From Streptomyces sp. YIM 121038 (GTDB taxonomy: Bacteria > Actinomycetota > Actinomycetes > Streptomycetales > Streptomycetaceae): a stretch of 64,000 nt of DNA. The stretch spans positions 6,942,001 to 7,006,000 of the forward strand of contig NZ_CP030771.1 in the NCBI RefSeq assembly GCF_006088715.1. Reading direction: 5' to 3'. Within the stretch, counting starts at the first letter, position 1, and every line of letters starts with the position of its first letter. Shown in pieces: positions 7,576-16,610 of the stretch. A program made the position numbers and the translations under genes. The notes beneath the pieces were generated by a model. That model ran no database searches. It was not told where the DNA came from and was given only the letters and a program-made list of their open reading frames with translations.

Positions 7576-10032
7576 TTGAACGCCACCCCCGCACCCGACG
7601 GCCGTCCCCAACCGCATCCCTCAGGCGCCTGCGGCACGCAATCCCCGCTGGCTGCGGAGTCCGGCACAGTCCCCCAGCAGAAGGGCAGGACCCACGAGCC
7701 CAAGCGCCTGCCGCACACCACGGCAGACCTCCTCGACCACCCCGACCCGCAGATCGCCGCCCAGGCCGCCGCCGTCGAGAACCTGCTGCGCTGCTGGGTG
7801 CGGGAGAACGCCATCCCCGCGCCCGACCACGGCTCCCTCCGCATCCCCCTCCGCGCCAGCGCCACCGCCCTGCTGGTCCCCGTCGACTACTGGTCCCCGA
7901 CCGGCTGGCACCGCTTCGGCCTCCCCTATCTGGAGGACGGCCCCGACTCCGCGCCCCCGGTCGACGCGGTCACGGTCGCCGCACTGCTGAGCCGCGAGAA
8001 CGCCTCCACGGAGGGAGGCGGCACACCCGGACCCGAGACCTCCGGCGCCTCACGTGCCTCCGGCGCCTCACGTGCCTCCGGCGCCTCCCGTGCCTCCCGT
8101 GCTGAGCACACCGCCCCCTTGCCCGACCAGGAACAGGCGGAAGCGGAACCGGAGCTGGGTGAACCGACCACGTCGACCCCGGCGCCATCGGCTCCCCAGC
8201 CACCTGAGCCTCAGTCGCCTGAGCACCAGTCACCTGAGACCACCACGGCGGAGGCAAGGGCCTCTGAGGTCGCAGCGCAGGGGGCCAAGAAGGCTGAGGA
8301 AGCCCCGTCCGAAGCCGAGGCACCTGAGACCAAGGCGACCGACACGGCCACCACGCCGGAGACCAAGGCGTCCGAGGCCGCCGTGCCGACCCCGGGCGCC
8401 ACGGACCAGCCGCCCAGCCCCCACATGCCCACCCGGCAGCCCCCGACAGGCCTTCCGGTACCGGACGCCGCCGGACCAGGCCCCGCCCGAGCACTCTCCG
8501 GATCGGCCTCAGCCGCGGGCGGACCCGCGATGCCCGACGCGCCGAGGACCTCCACGCCCGCACCCCAGGACTCCGCTGACGGCGCCGACCTCGTCGCCCG
8601 CGTCGCCGACTCCGTCCGCCGTACCGCCGACTTCCTCGCCGACCGCAGGGACAACCTGGACGACACCCCTGACCTCTTCCTCGCCGCCGAACAATCCCTC
8701 CTTCTCGGTCACCCCCTGCATCCGACCCCGAAGAGCCGCGAGGGTCTCTCCCGCACCGAATCCCGGCTCTACTCACCTGAGCTGCGCGGCTCCTTCCCCC
8801 TGCACTGGCTGGCGGTCGATCACTCCGTCCTGGCCATGGCCTCGGCCTGGACCGAGAGAGGCCGCACCGTCCCGGCCGAGCAGCTCACCGCCCGCCTGGC
8901 CGGGCCCGGCCTGACCCCGCCGGACGGCCACGCCCTGCTCCCCGTACACCCGTGGCAGATGCGGGAACTCAAGCACCGTCCCGAAGCCGCCGACCTCCTG
9001 GCCGCCGGGCTCCTCAAGGACTGCGGCCCGCACGGCACTCCCTGGTCGCCCACCTCCTCCGTACGCACCCTCTACCGCTCCGGCGCCCCGGCCATGCTGA
9101 AGCTGTCACTGGGCCTGCGCATCACCAACTCCCGTCGCGAGAACCTCCACAAGGAACTCCACCGCGGCGTCGAGGTCCACCGCCTGCTGCGCAGCGGTCT
9201 CGGCGAACAGTGGCAGGCCGCCCACCCCGGCTTCGACGTGATCCGCGACCCCGCCTGGCTCGCCGTCACCGGGGCCGACGGCAACCCCGTCGCCGGGCTC
9301 GACGTCATGATCCGGCACAACCCCTTCGGCCCCACCGACGACGCCACCTGCATCGCAGGCCTCGTCTCAGCTCGGCCGACGGGTCAGGGCGGGGAGCAGG
9401 ACCGTCCGCCGATGCGCTCCCGGCTCGCCGAGATCATCACCCGTCTCGCCGGGCGCACCGGCCGACCGCGCGGAGCCGTCGCCGCCGAGTGGTTCCTGCG
9501 GTACCTCGAAAGCGTCGTCCGCCCCGTGCTGTGGCTGGACAGCGAGGCAGGAGTCGCCCTGGAAGCCCACCAGCAGAACACGGTGCTGCTGCTCGACCCC
9601 GATGGCTGGCCCAAGGGCGGGCGCTACCGGGACAACCAGGGCTACTACTTCCGCGAGTCCCGCCGCCCCGAGCTGGAGAAGCGGCTTCCCGGCATCGGGC
9701 AGCACAGCGACACCTTCGTCTCCGACGACGTGACCGACGAACGCTTCGCCTACTACCTCGGCATCAACAACGTCCTCGGTCTGATCGGCGCCCTCGGATC
9801 CCAACGCCTGGCCGACGAACGGCTGTTGCTGGCCGCCTTCCGCCGCTTCCTCACCGATGTGGCCTCAGGGCCCGGCCGACTGCGCACGCCCCTGCCCGCC
9901 CGGCTGCTCGACTCACCCACGCTGCGCTGCAAAGCCAACCTGCTGACCCGGCTGCACGGCCTCGACGAACTGGTCGGGCCCGTCGACACCCAATCCGTCT
10001 ACGTCACCATCGCCAACCCCCTCCACCTGTGA
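7576..10032 (+). CDS. IucA/IucC-family NIS siderophore synthetase with a large disordered insert
   Basis: 818 aa against ~580-620 aa for the family. NIS synthetases adenylate a carboxylate such as citrate and couple it to an amine or alcohol. Visible marks are GHPLHPTPKSREG (ATP-binding loop), LLPVHPWQM, KLSLGLRITNSRREN, IRHNPFG and EAHQQNTVLLLD. Residues ~145-334 are Pro/Glu/Thr/Ala-rich low complexity, dropped into the N-terminal region; they include a three-fold 18-nt DNA repeat. The start is inferred as TTG 7576, preceded by AAGGAAG at 5 nt; no ATG exists between the aminotransferase stop and the conserved region. The reading frame stays open further upstream, but that part overlaps the aminotransferase. 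Transcribed with its neighbours. Confidence 0.85.
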   Translation: MNATPAPDGRPQPHPSGACGTQSPLAAESGTVPQQKGRTHEPKRLPHTTADLLDHPDPQIAAQAAAVENLLRCWVRENAIPAPDHGSLRIPLRASATALLVPVDYWSPTGWHRFGLPYLEDGPDSAPPVDAVTVAALLSRENASTEGGGTPGPETSGASRASGASRASGASRASRAEHTAPLPDQEQAEAEPELGEPTTSTPAPSAPQPPEPQSPEHQSPETTTAEARASEVAAQGAKKAEEAPSEAEAPETKATDTATTPETKASEAAVPTPGATDQPPSPHMPTRQPPTGLPVPDAAGPGPARALSGSASAAGGPAMPDAPRTSTPAPQDSADGADLVARVADSVRRTADFLADRRDNLDDTPDLFLAAEQSLLLGHPLHPTPKSREGLSRTESRLYSPELRGSFPLHWLAVDHSVLAMASAWTERGRTVPAEQLTARLAGPGLTPPDGHALLPVHPWQMRELKHRPEAADLLAAGLLKDCGPHGTPWSPTSSVRTLYRSGAPAMLKLSLGLRITNSRRENLHKELHRGVEVHRLLRSGLGEQWQAAHPGFDVIRDPAWLAVTGADGNPVAGLDVMIRHNPFGPTDDATCIAGLVSARPTGQGGEQDRPPMRSRLAEIITRLAGRTGRPRGAVAAEWFLRYLESVVRPVLWLDSEAGVALEAHQQNTVLLLDPDGWPKGGRYRDNQGYYFRESRRPELEKRLPGIGQHSDTFVSDDVTDERFAYYLGINNVLGLIGALGSQRLADERLLLAAFRRFLTDVASGPGRLRTPLPARLLDSPTLRCKANLLTRLHGLDELVGPVDTQSVYVTIANPLHL
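8041..8094 (+). repeat. Three 18-nt tandem repeats inside the NIS synthetase insert
   Basis: TCCGGCGCCTCACGTGCC occurs at 8041-8058 and 8059-8076, and with one change (CAC to CCC) at 8077-8094. It encodes SGASRA units in the low-complexity linker, which suggests the insert grows and shrinks by replication slippage without breaking the frame. Confidence 0.9.
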
Positions 10033-10136
10033 ACCCTCCACCTCGCCTGCCGCCCGGCCCCATGCCCGCCATGACCCACCCCTGAGGACCACGCCCGGCC
10101 CCACTGAACCCGCCCCCTGCCGAGAGGAGCGACGTC

Positions 10137-10913
10137 GTGTCTCCCACCGACGCGAGCACCGACGCCGGAACCGAGCCCGTCACCGCGGGCGCGACGGACT
10201 TCGAAGAGACCCTCGACCCGCGGCAGCCCGACGAACTCGGCCCGCCGCCTCCCCCCAGCGACGGGCGACCGGCCCGCGCGGCAGCCGACCTCCGCGGCGA
10301 CGCGCACCCGACGGCAGGCGGGGCGGCCACCCCGACACCGGAGGACCTCCTCGACCACATCGCGGCCTGGGGCCCGGCGGCCACCGATGTCGGCGCCTTC
10401 CACCTCGTCCCCGTACGCCCCGAACACGACCTGACGCTCATCAGCCGGTGGATGAACGACCCAGCCGTCGCCGCGTTCTGGGAGCTCGCCGGGCCCCCCT
10501 CCGTCACGGACGCCCACCTGCGGGCCCAGTGCGACGGAGACGGGCGCAGCGTCCCGTGCCTCGGTGTCCTCGCAGGCACCCCCATGAGTTATTGGGAGAT
10601 CTACCGTGCCGATCTCGATCCGCTGGCGCGCCACTACCCAGCCCGCCCCCACGACACCGGAATTCACCTCCTGATCGGCGGTGCCGCCGACCGCGGCCGA
10701 GGGCTCGGCAGCACCTTGCTCAGGGCCGTCGCCGATCTCGTACTCGACCACCGCCCCTCCTGCGCACGTGTCGTAGCTGAACCGGACCTGCGCAACACCC
10801 CCTCCGTCTCTGCCTTCCTCGGCGCCGGCTTCCGCTTCGCTGACGAGGTCGACCTCCCCGACAAGCGGGCCGCGCTCATGATCCGTGACCGGGCCCTGCG
10901 CGACCTGCTCTGA
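10137..10913 (+). CDS. GNAT acetyltransferase, siderophore type (AlcB/RhbD/IucB-like)
   Basis: 258 aa. The first ~75 residues are Asp/Ala/Pro-rich and look disordered. The rest is a siderophore GNAT domain: FHLVPVRPEHDLTLISRWMN, MSYWEIYRAD, and an acetyl-CoA-binding turn ADRGRGLGSTLL followed by NTPSVSAFLGAGFR. Relatives acetylate N-hydroxylated diamines in hydroxamate siderophores such as rhizobactin and aerobactin. The GTG start is preceded by GAGAGGAG. It sits between the two NIS synthetases. No hydroxylase is present nearby, so the true acyl acceptor is open. Confidence 0.85.
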   Translation: MSPTDASTDAGTEPVTAGATDFEETLDPRQPDELGPPPPPSDGRPARAAADLRGDAHPTAGGAATPTPEDLLDHIAAWGPAATDVGAFHLVPVRPEHDLTLISRWMNDPAVAAFWELAGPPSVTDAHLRAQCDGDGRSVPCLGVLAGTPMSYWEIYRADLDPLARHYPARPHDTGIHLLIGGAADRGRGLGSTLLRAVADLVLDHRPSCARVVAEPDLRNTPSVSAFLGAGFRFADEVDLPDKRAALMIRDRALRDLL

Positions 10914-10985
10914 CCCGCTCAGCACGACCTGCTCACTTCTCGTACACCGCCCGACCCGATCCGGTTCCCTCCCAGAGGAGTCCCC

Positions 10986-12833
10986 GTGCCGAATCCCTCA
11001 GAGCCGCACGAACCCCATGAATCCACCGCGCTCTACGACCCGCCGGAGCTGACACCCGACCGCTGGGAGCAGGCAGGCCGACGCCTGCTCGCCAAGATCA
11101 TCAGTGAGTTCGCGTACGAGGAGATCATCGAGCCCGCCCCCGCGGACGGGGGCTCGGGCGCGTACTGCTTCCACCTCGACGAACCCTCCACGGACGAGCA
11201 GCCCCGCCCCCTTCTCACCTTCCGCGCCCGGCGCGGGGCGTACGGCAGCTGGCGGGTGGACCCGGCCAGCCTGGCCCTCGCCGAAGGAGCCGACGGCCCC
11301 CAGGCGCTGACCGACCCGCTGCGGTTCCTGACCGCAGCGCGCCGCACGCTCGGCCTGGACGGCGCCACGCTCGGCCACCTCATCCGCGAACTGACCGTCA
11401 CCCTCAGCGCCGACACCCGGCTCGACCACGGAGCGCTGAGCGCGGCCCAGCTGGCCGACCTCGGATACGCGGAACTCGAAGGGCACCAGACCGGCCACCC
11501 CTGGCTCGTCCTCAACAAGGGCCGCATCGGTTTCTCCGCGACCGACGCACGGCACTGGGCCCCCGAGGCCTGCACCAGCACGACGATCCCCTGGATCGCG
11601 GTCCACACCAGCCTCGCCCGCTACCGCGGCGTGACCGGGCTGGCCACCTCCGACAAGCTCTACGCCCGCGAACTCGCCCCCGGCACGCAGGAGTCCTACG
11701 CCGCCCTGCTCCGCGCGCGTGGACTCGATCCGGAGGAGTACCTCTATCTGCCGGTGCACCCGTGGCAGTGGGACGACGTCGTGCTGCCCCTCTTCGCACC
11801 GTCCGTCGCCTCCGGGAAGGTCGTCCCCCTGCCGACCGACGGCGACCTGCGCCTGCCCCAACAGTCCATCCGCACATTCCTGAACACCACGCGCCCCGAC
11901 CGGCACACCATCAAATTGCCGCTGTCGGTCCTCAACACCCTCGTCTGGCGCGGCCTGCCCACGGAGCGCACCCTCGCCGCCCCGGCCGTCACCTCCTGGG
12001 TGCACGCATTGCGTGATGGCGACACGTTCCTGCGCGACGAGTGCCGCGTCATCCTCCTCGGAGAGGTCGCCTCCGTAGCCGTCGAGCACCCCGTATACGA
12101 CTCGTTGCCGGAAGTTCCCTATCAATACAAGGAACTGCTGGGCGCCATCTGGCGCGAGCCCCTCACGCGCTACCTCGCGCCGGGGGAGCGCGCCCGCACC
12201 CTCGCCTGTCTGCTGCACACCGACCCACAGGGGCGTGCCCTCGTCGCCGAGCTCGTCGAACGCTCCGGTCTGACGCCGACCGTCTGGCTGAGCCATCTGT
12301 TCACGGCGCTCCTGCCGCCCCTGCTGCAGTTCCTCTACCGGTACGGCACGGTGTTCTCGCCCCACGGTGAGAACACCATCGTCGTTTTCGACGACAGTGA
12401 CGTCCCCGTACGGCTCGCGGTCAAGGACTTCGTGGACGACGTGAACGTGAGCGCCAAGCGGGTGCCGGAACACGACTCCATGCCGCCCGCCGTGCGCGAC
12501 ATCCTGCTCACCGAGCCCCCCGCCTTCCTCACCCAGTTCATCCACGCCGGGCTCTTCGTCGGGGTCTTCCGCTACCTGGCGCCGCTGTGCGAGGAACAGC
12601 TGGGCGTCACCGAATCCGACTTCTGGGCCCTCGTCCGTGCCGAGATCCTGCGCCACCAGGCCCGCGCTCCCGAGCTCAAGGAGCGCTACGAGATGTTCGA
12701 CCTGCTCACTCCCCGTATCGACCGGCTGTGCCTGAACCGCAACCGGCTCCACCTCGACGGCTACCGCGACCGCTCCGAGCGCCCGCACGCCGCCGTTCAC
12801 GGGACCGTGCCGAACCCGCTCCATCAGCCTTGA
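10986..12833 (+). CDS. Second IucA/IucC-family NIS siderophore synthetase
   Basis: 615 aa, the normal family length without an insert. Motifs: GHQTGHPW then NKGRIGFSATD, LPVHPWQWDDVV, KLPLSVLNTLVWRGLP, and FSPHGENTIVVFDD near the C-terminus. Two NIS synthetases in one operon usually act in turn on the two free carboxylates of citrate. GTG 10986 follows AGAGGAG at a good distance. The gene ends 40 nt before the helicase gene, which appears to have its own promoter. It is the most canonical member of the cluster. Confidence 0.9.
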   Translation: MPNPSEPHEPHESTALYDPPELTPDRWEQAGRRLLAKIISEFAYEEIIEPAPADGGSGAYCFHLDEPSTDEQPRPLLTFRARRGAYGSWRVDPASLALAEGADGPQALTDPLRFLTAARRTLGLDGATLGHLIRELTVTLSADTRLDHGALSAAQLADLGYAELEGHQTGHPWLVLNKGRIGFSATDARHWAPEACTSTTIPWIAVHTSLARYRGVTGLATSDKLYARELAPGTQESYAALLRARGLDPEEYLYLPVHPWQWDDVVLPLFAPSVASGKVVPLPTDGDLRLPQQSIRTFLNTTRPDRHTIKLPLSVLNTLVWRGLPTERTLAAPAVTSWVHALRDGDTFLRDECRVILLGEVASVAVEHPVYDSLPEVPYQYKELLGAIWREPLTRYLAPGERARTLACLLHTDPQGRALVAELVERSGLTPTVWLSHLFTALLPPLLQFLYRYGTVFSPHGENTIVVFDDSDVPVRLAVKDFVDDVNVSAKRVPEHDSMPPAVRDILLTEPPAFLTQFIHAGLFVGVFRYLAPLCEEQLGVTESDFWALVRAEILRHQARAPELKERYEMFDLLTPRIDRLCLNRNRLHLDGYRDRSERPHAAVHGTVPNPLHQP

Positions 12834-12858
12834 GGACGGCGTTGTCAGTGGGGCACCG

Positions 12859-12864
12859 TAGGGT
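12859..12864 (+). promoter_or_regulatory. Candidate -10 box TAGGGT of the DinG-like helicase gene
   Basis: TAGGGT ends 9 nt before ATG 12874 and no Shine-Dalgarno sequence is present, which suggests a leaderless or nearly leaderless transcript separate from the siderophore operon. Confidence 0.4.
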
Positions 12865-12873
12865 GGTCGGGCT

Positions 12874-14865
12874 ATGACGAAGCCCTCACTCCCCGAGCTC
12901 CTGCACGCCGCCGTCGCCGCTGTCGGAGGCACGGAGCGCCCTGGCCAGGTGACCATGGCCGAGACCGTCGCCGAGGCGATCGACGACGGTTCCCACGTGC
13001 TGGTCCAGGCCGGCACAGGCACCGGCAAGTCCCTCGGCTATCTGGTGCCCGCGCTGGCCCACGGGGAGCGGGTCGTCGTAGCGACGGCCACCCTGGCGCT
13101 GCAGCGCCAGCTCGTGGAGCGGGACCTGCCGCGGACGGTGGACGCCCTGCACCCGCTGCTGCGCCGCCGCCCCCAGTTCGCCATGCTCAAGGGCCGGTCG
13201 AACTATCTGTGTCTGCACCGCCTCCACGAAGGCGTGCCCCAGGAGGAGGAAGAGGGGCTCTTCGACCAGTTCGAGGCGGCGGCCCCCACCAGCAAGCTCG
13301 GCCGGGACCTGCTGCGCCTGCGGGACTGGGCGGACGAGACCGAGAGCGGTGACCGCGACGACCTGACCCCCGGGGTCTCCGACCGGGCCTGGGCCCAGGT
13401 GTCCGTCTCCTCCCGGGAGTGCCTGGGCGCCTCCCGCTGCGCGTACGGCCAGGAGTGCTTCGCCGAGGCGGCCCGCGAGCGCGCCAAGCTCGCCGAGGTC
13501 GTGGTCACCAACCACGCCCTCCTCGCCATCGACGCGATCGAGGGCGCCCCGGTCCTCCCGCAGCACGAAGTGCTGATCGTGGACGAGGCACACGAGCTGG
13601 TCTCCCGGGTGACCGGCGTCGCCACGGGCGAGCTCACTCCGGGGCAGGTCAACCGCGCGGTGCGCCGCGCGGCCAAGCTGGTCGACGAGAAGGTCGCGGA
13701 CCAGCTCCAGACGGCCGCCGAGGGCTTCGAGCGGCTGATGGAGCTGGCGCTGCCCGGCCGCCTGGAGGAGATCCCGGAGGACCTCGCGTACGCGCTGATG
13801 GCCCTGCGGGACGCCGCCCGCACGGTCGTCACCGCGCTCGGCACCACCCGCGACAAGTCGGTCCAGGACGAGGACGCCGTCCGCAAGCAGGCCCTGGCCT
13901 CCGTGGAGACCATCCACGACGTGGCCGAGCGCATCACGACCGGCTCCGAGTACGACGTCGTCTGGTACGAGCGCCACGACCGCTTCGGCGCCTCCCTGCG
14001 CGTGGCCCCCATGTCGGTGTCGGGCCTCCTCCGGGAGAAGCTCTTCACCGACCGCTCGGTGATCCTCACGTCCGCCACGCTCAAGCTCGGCGGCGATTTC
14101 AACGGGGTGGGGGCGTCCCTGGGCCTGGCCCCCGAGGGCACGCGCGCCGAGGACACCCCGGTGTGGAAGGGCGTGGACGTCGGCTCGCCCTTCGAGTACC
14201 GCAAGCAGGGCATCCTGTACGTCGCCCAGCACCTGGCCCGCCCGGGACGCGACGGCACGCGCGAGGACATGCTGGATGAGCTCGCCGAGCTGATCGAGGC
14301 CGCGGGCGGGCGCACGCTCGGCCTGTTCTCCTCGATGCGCGCGGCACAGTCGGCGGCCGAGGAGCTGCGCGGGCGCCTCGACGTGCCGATCCTGCTCCAG
14401 GGGGAGGAGACCCTGGGCGAGTTGATCAAGAACTTCGCGGCTGACGAGCAGACCTGCCTCTTCGGCACGCTCTCGCTGTGGCAGGGCGTCGACGTGCCGG
14501 GCACCAGCTGTCAGCTGGTCGTCATGGACAAGATCCCGTTCCCGCGCCCGGACGACCCGTTGATGAGCGCCCGCCAGAAGGCGGTGGACGAGGCGGGCGG
14601 CAATGGCTTCATGGCGGTCGCGGCGACGCATGCCGCTCTGCTGATGGCGCAGGGCGCCGGCCGTCTCGTACGGGCGTCGGGGGACCGCGGTGTGGTCGCG
14701 ATCCTGGACCCGCGCCTCGCCACGGCCCGGTACGGCAGCTATCTGCGGGCATCGCTTCCCGACTTCTGGTACACCACGGACCGCAATCAGGCGCGCCGCT
14801 CACTGGCGGCGATCGATGCTGTGGCCAAGGAGAAGGGCGCTGCGGCCGGGGAGAAGAGCGAGTAG
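12874..14865 (+). CDS. DinG/XPD-type ATP-dependent DNA helicase
   Basis: 663 aa superfamily 2 helicase. Walker A is AGTGTGKSLGYL (residues ~47-58) and the DEAH box is VDEAHEL. Four cysteines between them (NYLC, ECLGASRC, QECF) have the spacing of the 4Fe-4S domain of XPD/DinG helicases. The C-terminal half has LTSATLKLGG and the GRLVRASGDRG box. The role is unwinding of damaged or looped DNA, 5'-3' by family. Its place directly before lexA (convergent) fits a DNA-repair function. The name is given by family only; actinobacteria often carry more than one paralogue. Confidence 0.9.
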   Translation: MTKPSLPELLHAAVAAVGGTERPGQVTMAETVAEAIDDGSHVLVQAGTGTGKSLGYLVPALAHGERVVVATATLALQRQLVERDLPRTVDALHPLLRRRPQFAMLKGRSNYLCLHRLHEGVPQEEEEGLFDQFEAAAPTSKLGRDLLRLRDWADETESGDRDDLTPGVSDRAWAQVSVSSRECLGASRCAYGQECFAEAARERAKLAEVVVTNHALLAIDAIEGAPVLPQHEVLIVDEAHELVSRVTGVATGELTPGQVNRAVRRAAKLVDEKVADQLQTAAEGFERLMELALPGRLEEIPEDLAYALMALRDAARTVVTALGTTRDKSVQDEDAVRKQALASVETIHDVAERITTGSEYDVVWYERHDRFGASLRVAPMSVSGLLREKLFTDRSVILTSATLKLGGDFNGVGASLGLAPEGTRAEDTPVWKGVDVGSPFEYRKQGILYVAQHLARPGRDGTREDMLDELAELIEAAGGRTLGLFSSMRAAQSAAEELRGRLDVPILLQGEETLGELIKNFAADEQTCLFGTLSLWQGVDVPGTSCQLVVMDKIPFPRPDDPLMSARQKAVDEAGGNGFMAVAATHAALLMAQGAGRLVRASGDRGVVAILDPRLATARYGSYLRASLPDFWYTTDRNQARRSLAAIDAVAKEKGAAAGEKSE

Positions 14866-15308
14866 ACGAGTAGGGGGAGAGGGGCGCGTCCGGTGCGCGC
14901 CGGTGCCACCCCGTAGGTGGGTGCCGCGCCATCGGGTCGCGGTGTCACCGTGGTGCTGTCACCGCGCGTAGCCGTCGCCAGACGGGCGGCATCATCAGAC
15001 GGGGGGCGTCACCAGACGGGCGGCGTCACCGTGGGCGGGGTCACCGTGGGCGGAGCCGCCGCGCGAGCGGCTTCACAGGGTCGCTCGGAGCCCGCGCGTC
15101 CCGGAGGCCAGCCCCGGGGCCACCTGGATGCCCGCGCCGCTCTCCCGGGGGCTCAGCCCGCCCTGGGCGGCACCTAGGCACGCTCTGCCACCCTGTGAAG
15201 GGGGCAGGACAGCTCTGAAGCACCAGGGAGCAGCCCCGAGCACACGGCACAGAGCAGGGCCCCGGAACCGGCGCAGTGGGTTCCGGGGCCCGGTCGGGGG
15301 CACAGGGC
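14866..15308. other. Intergenic region between the helicase and lexA
   Basis: 443 nt without a supported gene, between convergent genes. It contains short direct repeats (CCAGACGGG three times, GTCACCGTGGGCGG twice at about 14985-15058) and the terminator at 15257-15291. No RNA gene was recognised. Confidence 0.6.
15257..15291. terminator. Hairpin terminator between the helicase gene and lexA
   Basis: A perfect 13-bp stem: GGGCCCCGGAACC at 15257-15269 with GGTTCCGGGGCCC at 15279-15291, 9-nt loop. It lies 17 nt beyond the lexA stop. Confidence 0.85.
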
Positions 15309-16094
15309 TCACACCCGGCGCAGGACCGCCACCACCTTGCCGAGGATCGTCGCCTCGTCGCCGGGGATCGGCTGGTACGCGGCGTTGTGGGGCAGCAGCC
15401 AGACGTGTCCGTCCTCGCGCTTGAAGCGCTTCACCGTGGCTTCGCCGTCGAGCATGGCGGCGACGATGTCGCCGTTCTCCGCGACGGGCTGGCGGCGGAC
15501 CGTCACCCAGTCGCCGTCGCAGATCGCGGCCTCGATCATGGAGTCGCCGACGACCTTCAGGACGAACAGCTCACCGTCGCCGACGAGCTGCCGGGGGAGG
15601 GGGAACACGTCCTCGACGGACTCCTCGGCGAGGATGGGACCACCCGCGGCGATGCGGCCGACGAGGGGGACGTACGAGGCGGCGGGCTTGCCCGTCGTGT
15701 CGGTGGCCTGGGTGCTGGGCTGGTCCGAGCCGCGCACCTCGTACGCCCGCGGTCGGTGCGGGTCGCGGCGCAGGAATCCCTTGCGCTCCAGAGCCATCAG
15801 CTGGTGCGCCACCGAAGAAGTGCTGGAGAGGCCGACCGCCTGCCCGATCTCCCGCATCGACGGCGGGTAACCACGCCGCTGCACCGAGTCCCTGATGACC
15901 TCGATCACCCTGCGCTGGCGGTCCGTGAGCCCGGAGCTGTCGGCGCGGATTCCTGGAGGTCGGCCCGGCAGGGAGCGAGTGGGCTTGGGCCCCTCCTGGT
16001 TCGTGGCTGCGTCATTCATGGCATGCACCGGCTCGAATCGGCTCCGGGAGCGGTCCTGGGCAGTGATAGTGGCGCTGTCTGCGGTGGTGGTCAC
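15309..16094 (-). CDS. lexA: LexA repressor
   Basis: 261 aa. Winged helix (residues ~56-120, [16 protein letters not shown] ... [17 protein letters not shown]), then the S24 peptidase domain with cleavage site Ala150-Gly151 (RIAAGGP), Ser185 (VVGDSM) and Lys222 (EATVKRF). It represses SOS genes and self-cleaves when stimulated by RecA-ssDNA. The GTG start at 16094 follows AGAGGGG; the ~50-residue N-terminal tail before the winged helix is usual in Streptomyces. A LexA box overlaps its own promoter, so it is autoregulated. Divergent from nrdR. Confidence 0.97.
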   Translation of the reverse strand: MTTTADSATITAQDRSRSRFEPVHAMNDAATNQEGPKPTRSLPGRPPGIRADSSGLTDRQRRVIEVIRDSVQRRGYPPSMREIGQAVGLSSTSSVAHQLMALERKGFLRRDPHRPRAYEVRGSDQPSTQATDTTGKPAASYVPLVGRIAAGGPILAEESVEDVFPLPRQLVGDGELFVLKVVGDSMIEAAICDGDWVTVRRQPVAENGDIVAAMLDGEATVKRFKREDGHVWLLPHNAAYQPIPGDEATILGKVVAVLRRV

Positions 16095-16135
16095 GTCGGT
16101 CGGCCCCTCTACGAGATGTTCTCCCTAGTTAGCCA

Positions 16136-16165
16136 ACGGTAGTTGCTTTCGAAAGGTTGCGCCAA
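16136..16165 (-). promoter_or_regulatory. Candidate lexA promoter
   Basis: On the minus strand, TTGGCG (16165-16160), an 18-nt spacer, then TACCGT (16141-16136). The -35 overlaps the LexA box, a sensible arrangement for autorepression. Confidence 0.5.
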
Positions 16166-16177
16166 ACACACGTTCGA
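16162..16177 (-). promoter_or_regulatory. LexA (SOS) box
   Basis: Reads TCGAACGTGTGTTTGG on the minus strand, matching the actinobacterial SOS box TCGAAC-N4-GTTCGA in the first half and GTT-GA-like in the second. It ends 67 nt before the lexA start codon. Confidence 0.82.
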
Positions 16178-16454
16178 GTGAAAAATCGCAGATTGCCTGC
16201 CGTGATCATGCGTCCGGGTGTATGGCTATCGCGCGGACCGAAAGGCATTTCGGCTCATTACGGTACGCTTCACCGCCGGGGTCGTAACCCTGTCGAGTGA
16301 GGCTCTCATAGTGCCATCCGCGGCCTCGTCAACCCCGCACCGACCCCTCTCGGGTGGCGTTGGTGCGGTCGGACCCAGGGCGTGCAAGGGGTGGACGGTG
16401 TGGCGCGCGGGGGTGATCGGCGCGACACGCGACGGCGTCGAAATTTCCGGCAAA
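16178..16454. other. Remaining lexA/nrdR divergent spacer
   Basis: 277 nt of the 516-nt intergenic region. A 6-bp hairpin CCGAAA-GGCA-TTTCGG lies at 16238-16253. No reading frame with a ribosome-binding site and no cobalamin riboswitch features were seen. Confidence 0.5.
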
Positions 16455-16470
16455 CCCCAGATCTAGTGGT
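16455..16470 (+). promoter_or_regulatory. NrdR box 1
   Basis: CCCCAGATCTAGTGGT, an imperfect palindrome centred on AGATCT. It resembles the NrdR box, a ~16-bp palindrome found in pairs upstream of ribonucleotide reductase genes. Confidence 0.75.
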
Positions 16471-16485
16471 TGGATTGCGACCGCA

Positions 16486-16501
16486 GCCCAGAAGTTGTGG
16501 T
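16486..16501 (+). promoter_or_regulatory. NrdR box 2
   Basis: GCCCAGAAGTTGTGGT, matching box 1 at 12 of 16 positions, exactly 31 bp downstream (three helical turns), which is the known spacing of tandem NrdR boxes. A possible -10, TATGCT, follows at 16532-16537. Confidence 0.72.
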
Positions 16502-16610
16502 CCCCGGTCCATCGGGACCTCCGGCATCGCCTATGCTTGGGGCTGCTTCGAGGGCCTCAAGGGTCCACAGAGGCTTGTGAGTCGTGCCATGAAGGAGGGT
16601 TGGGAGTTCC

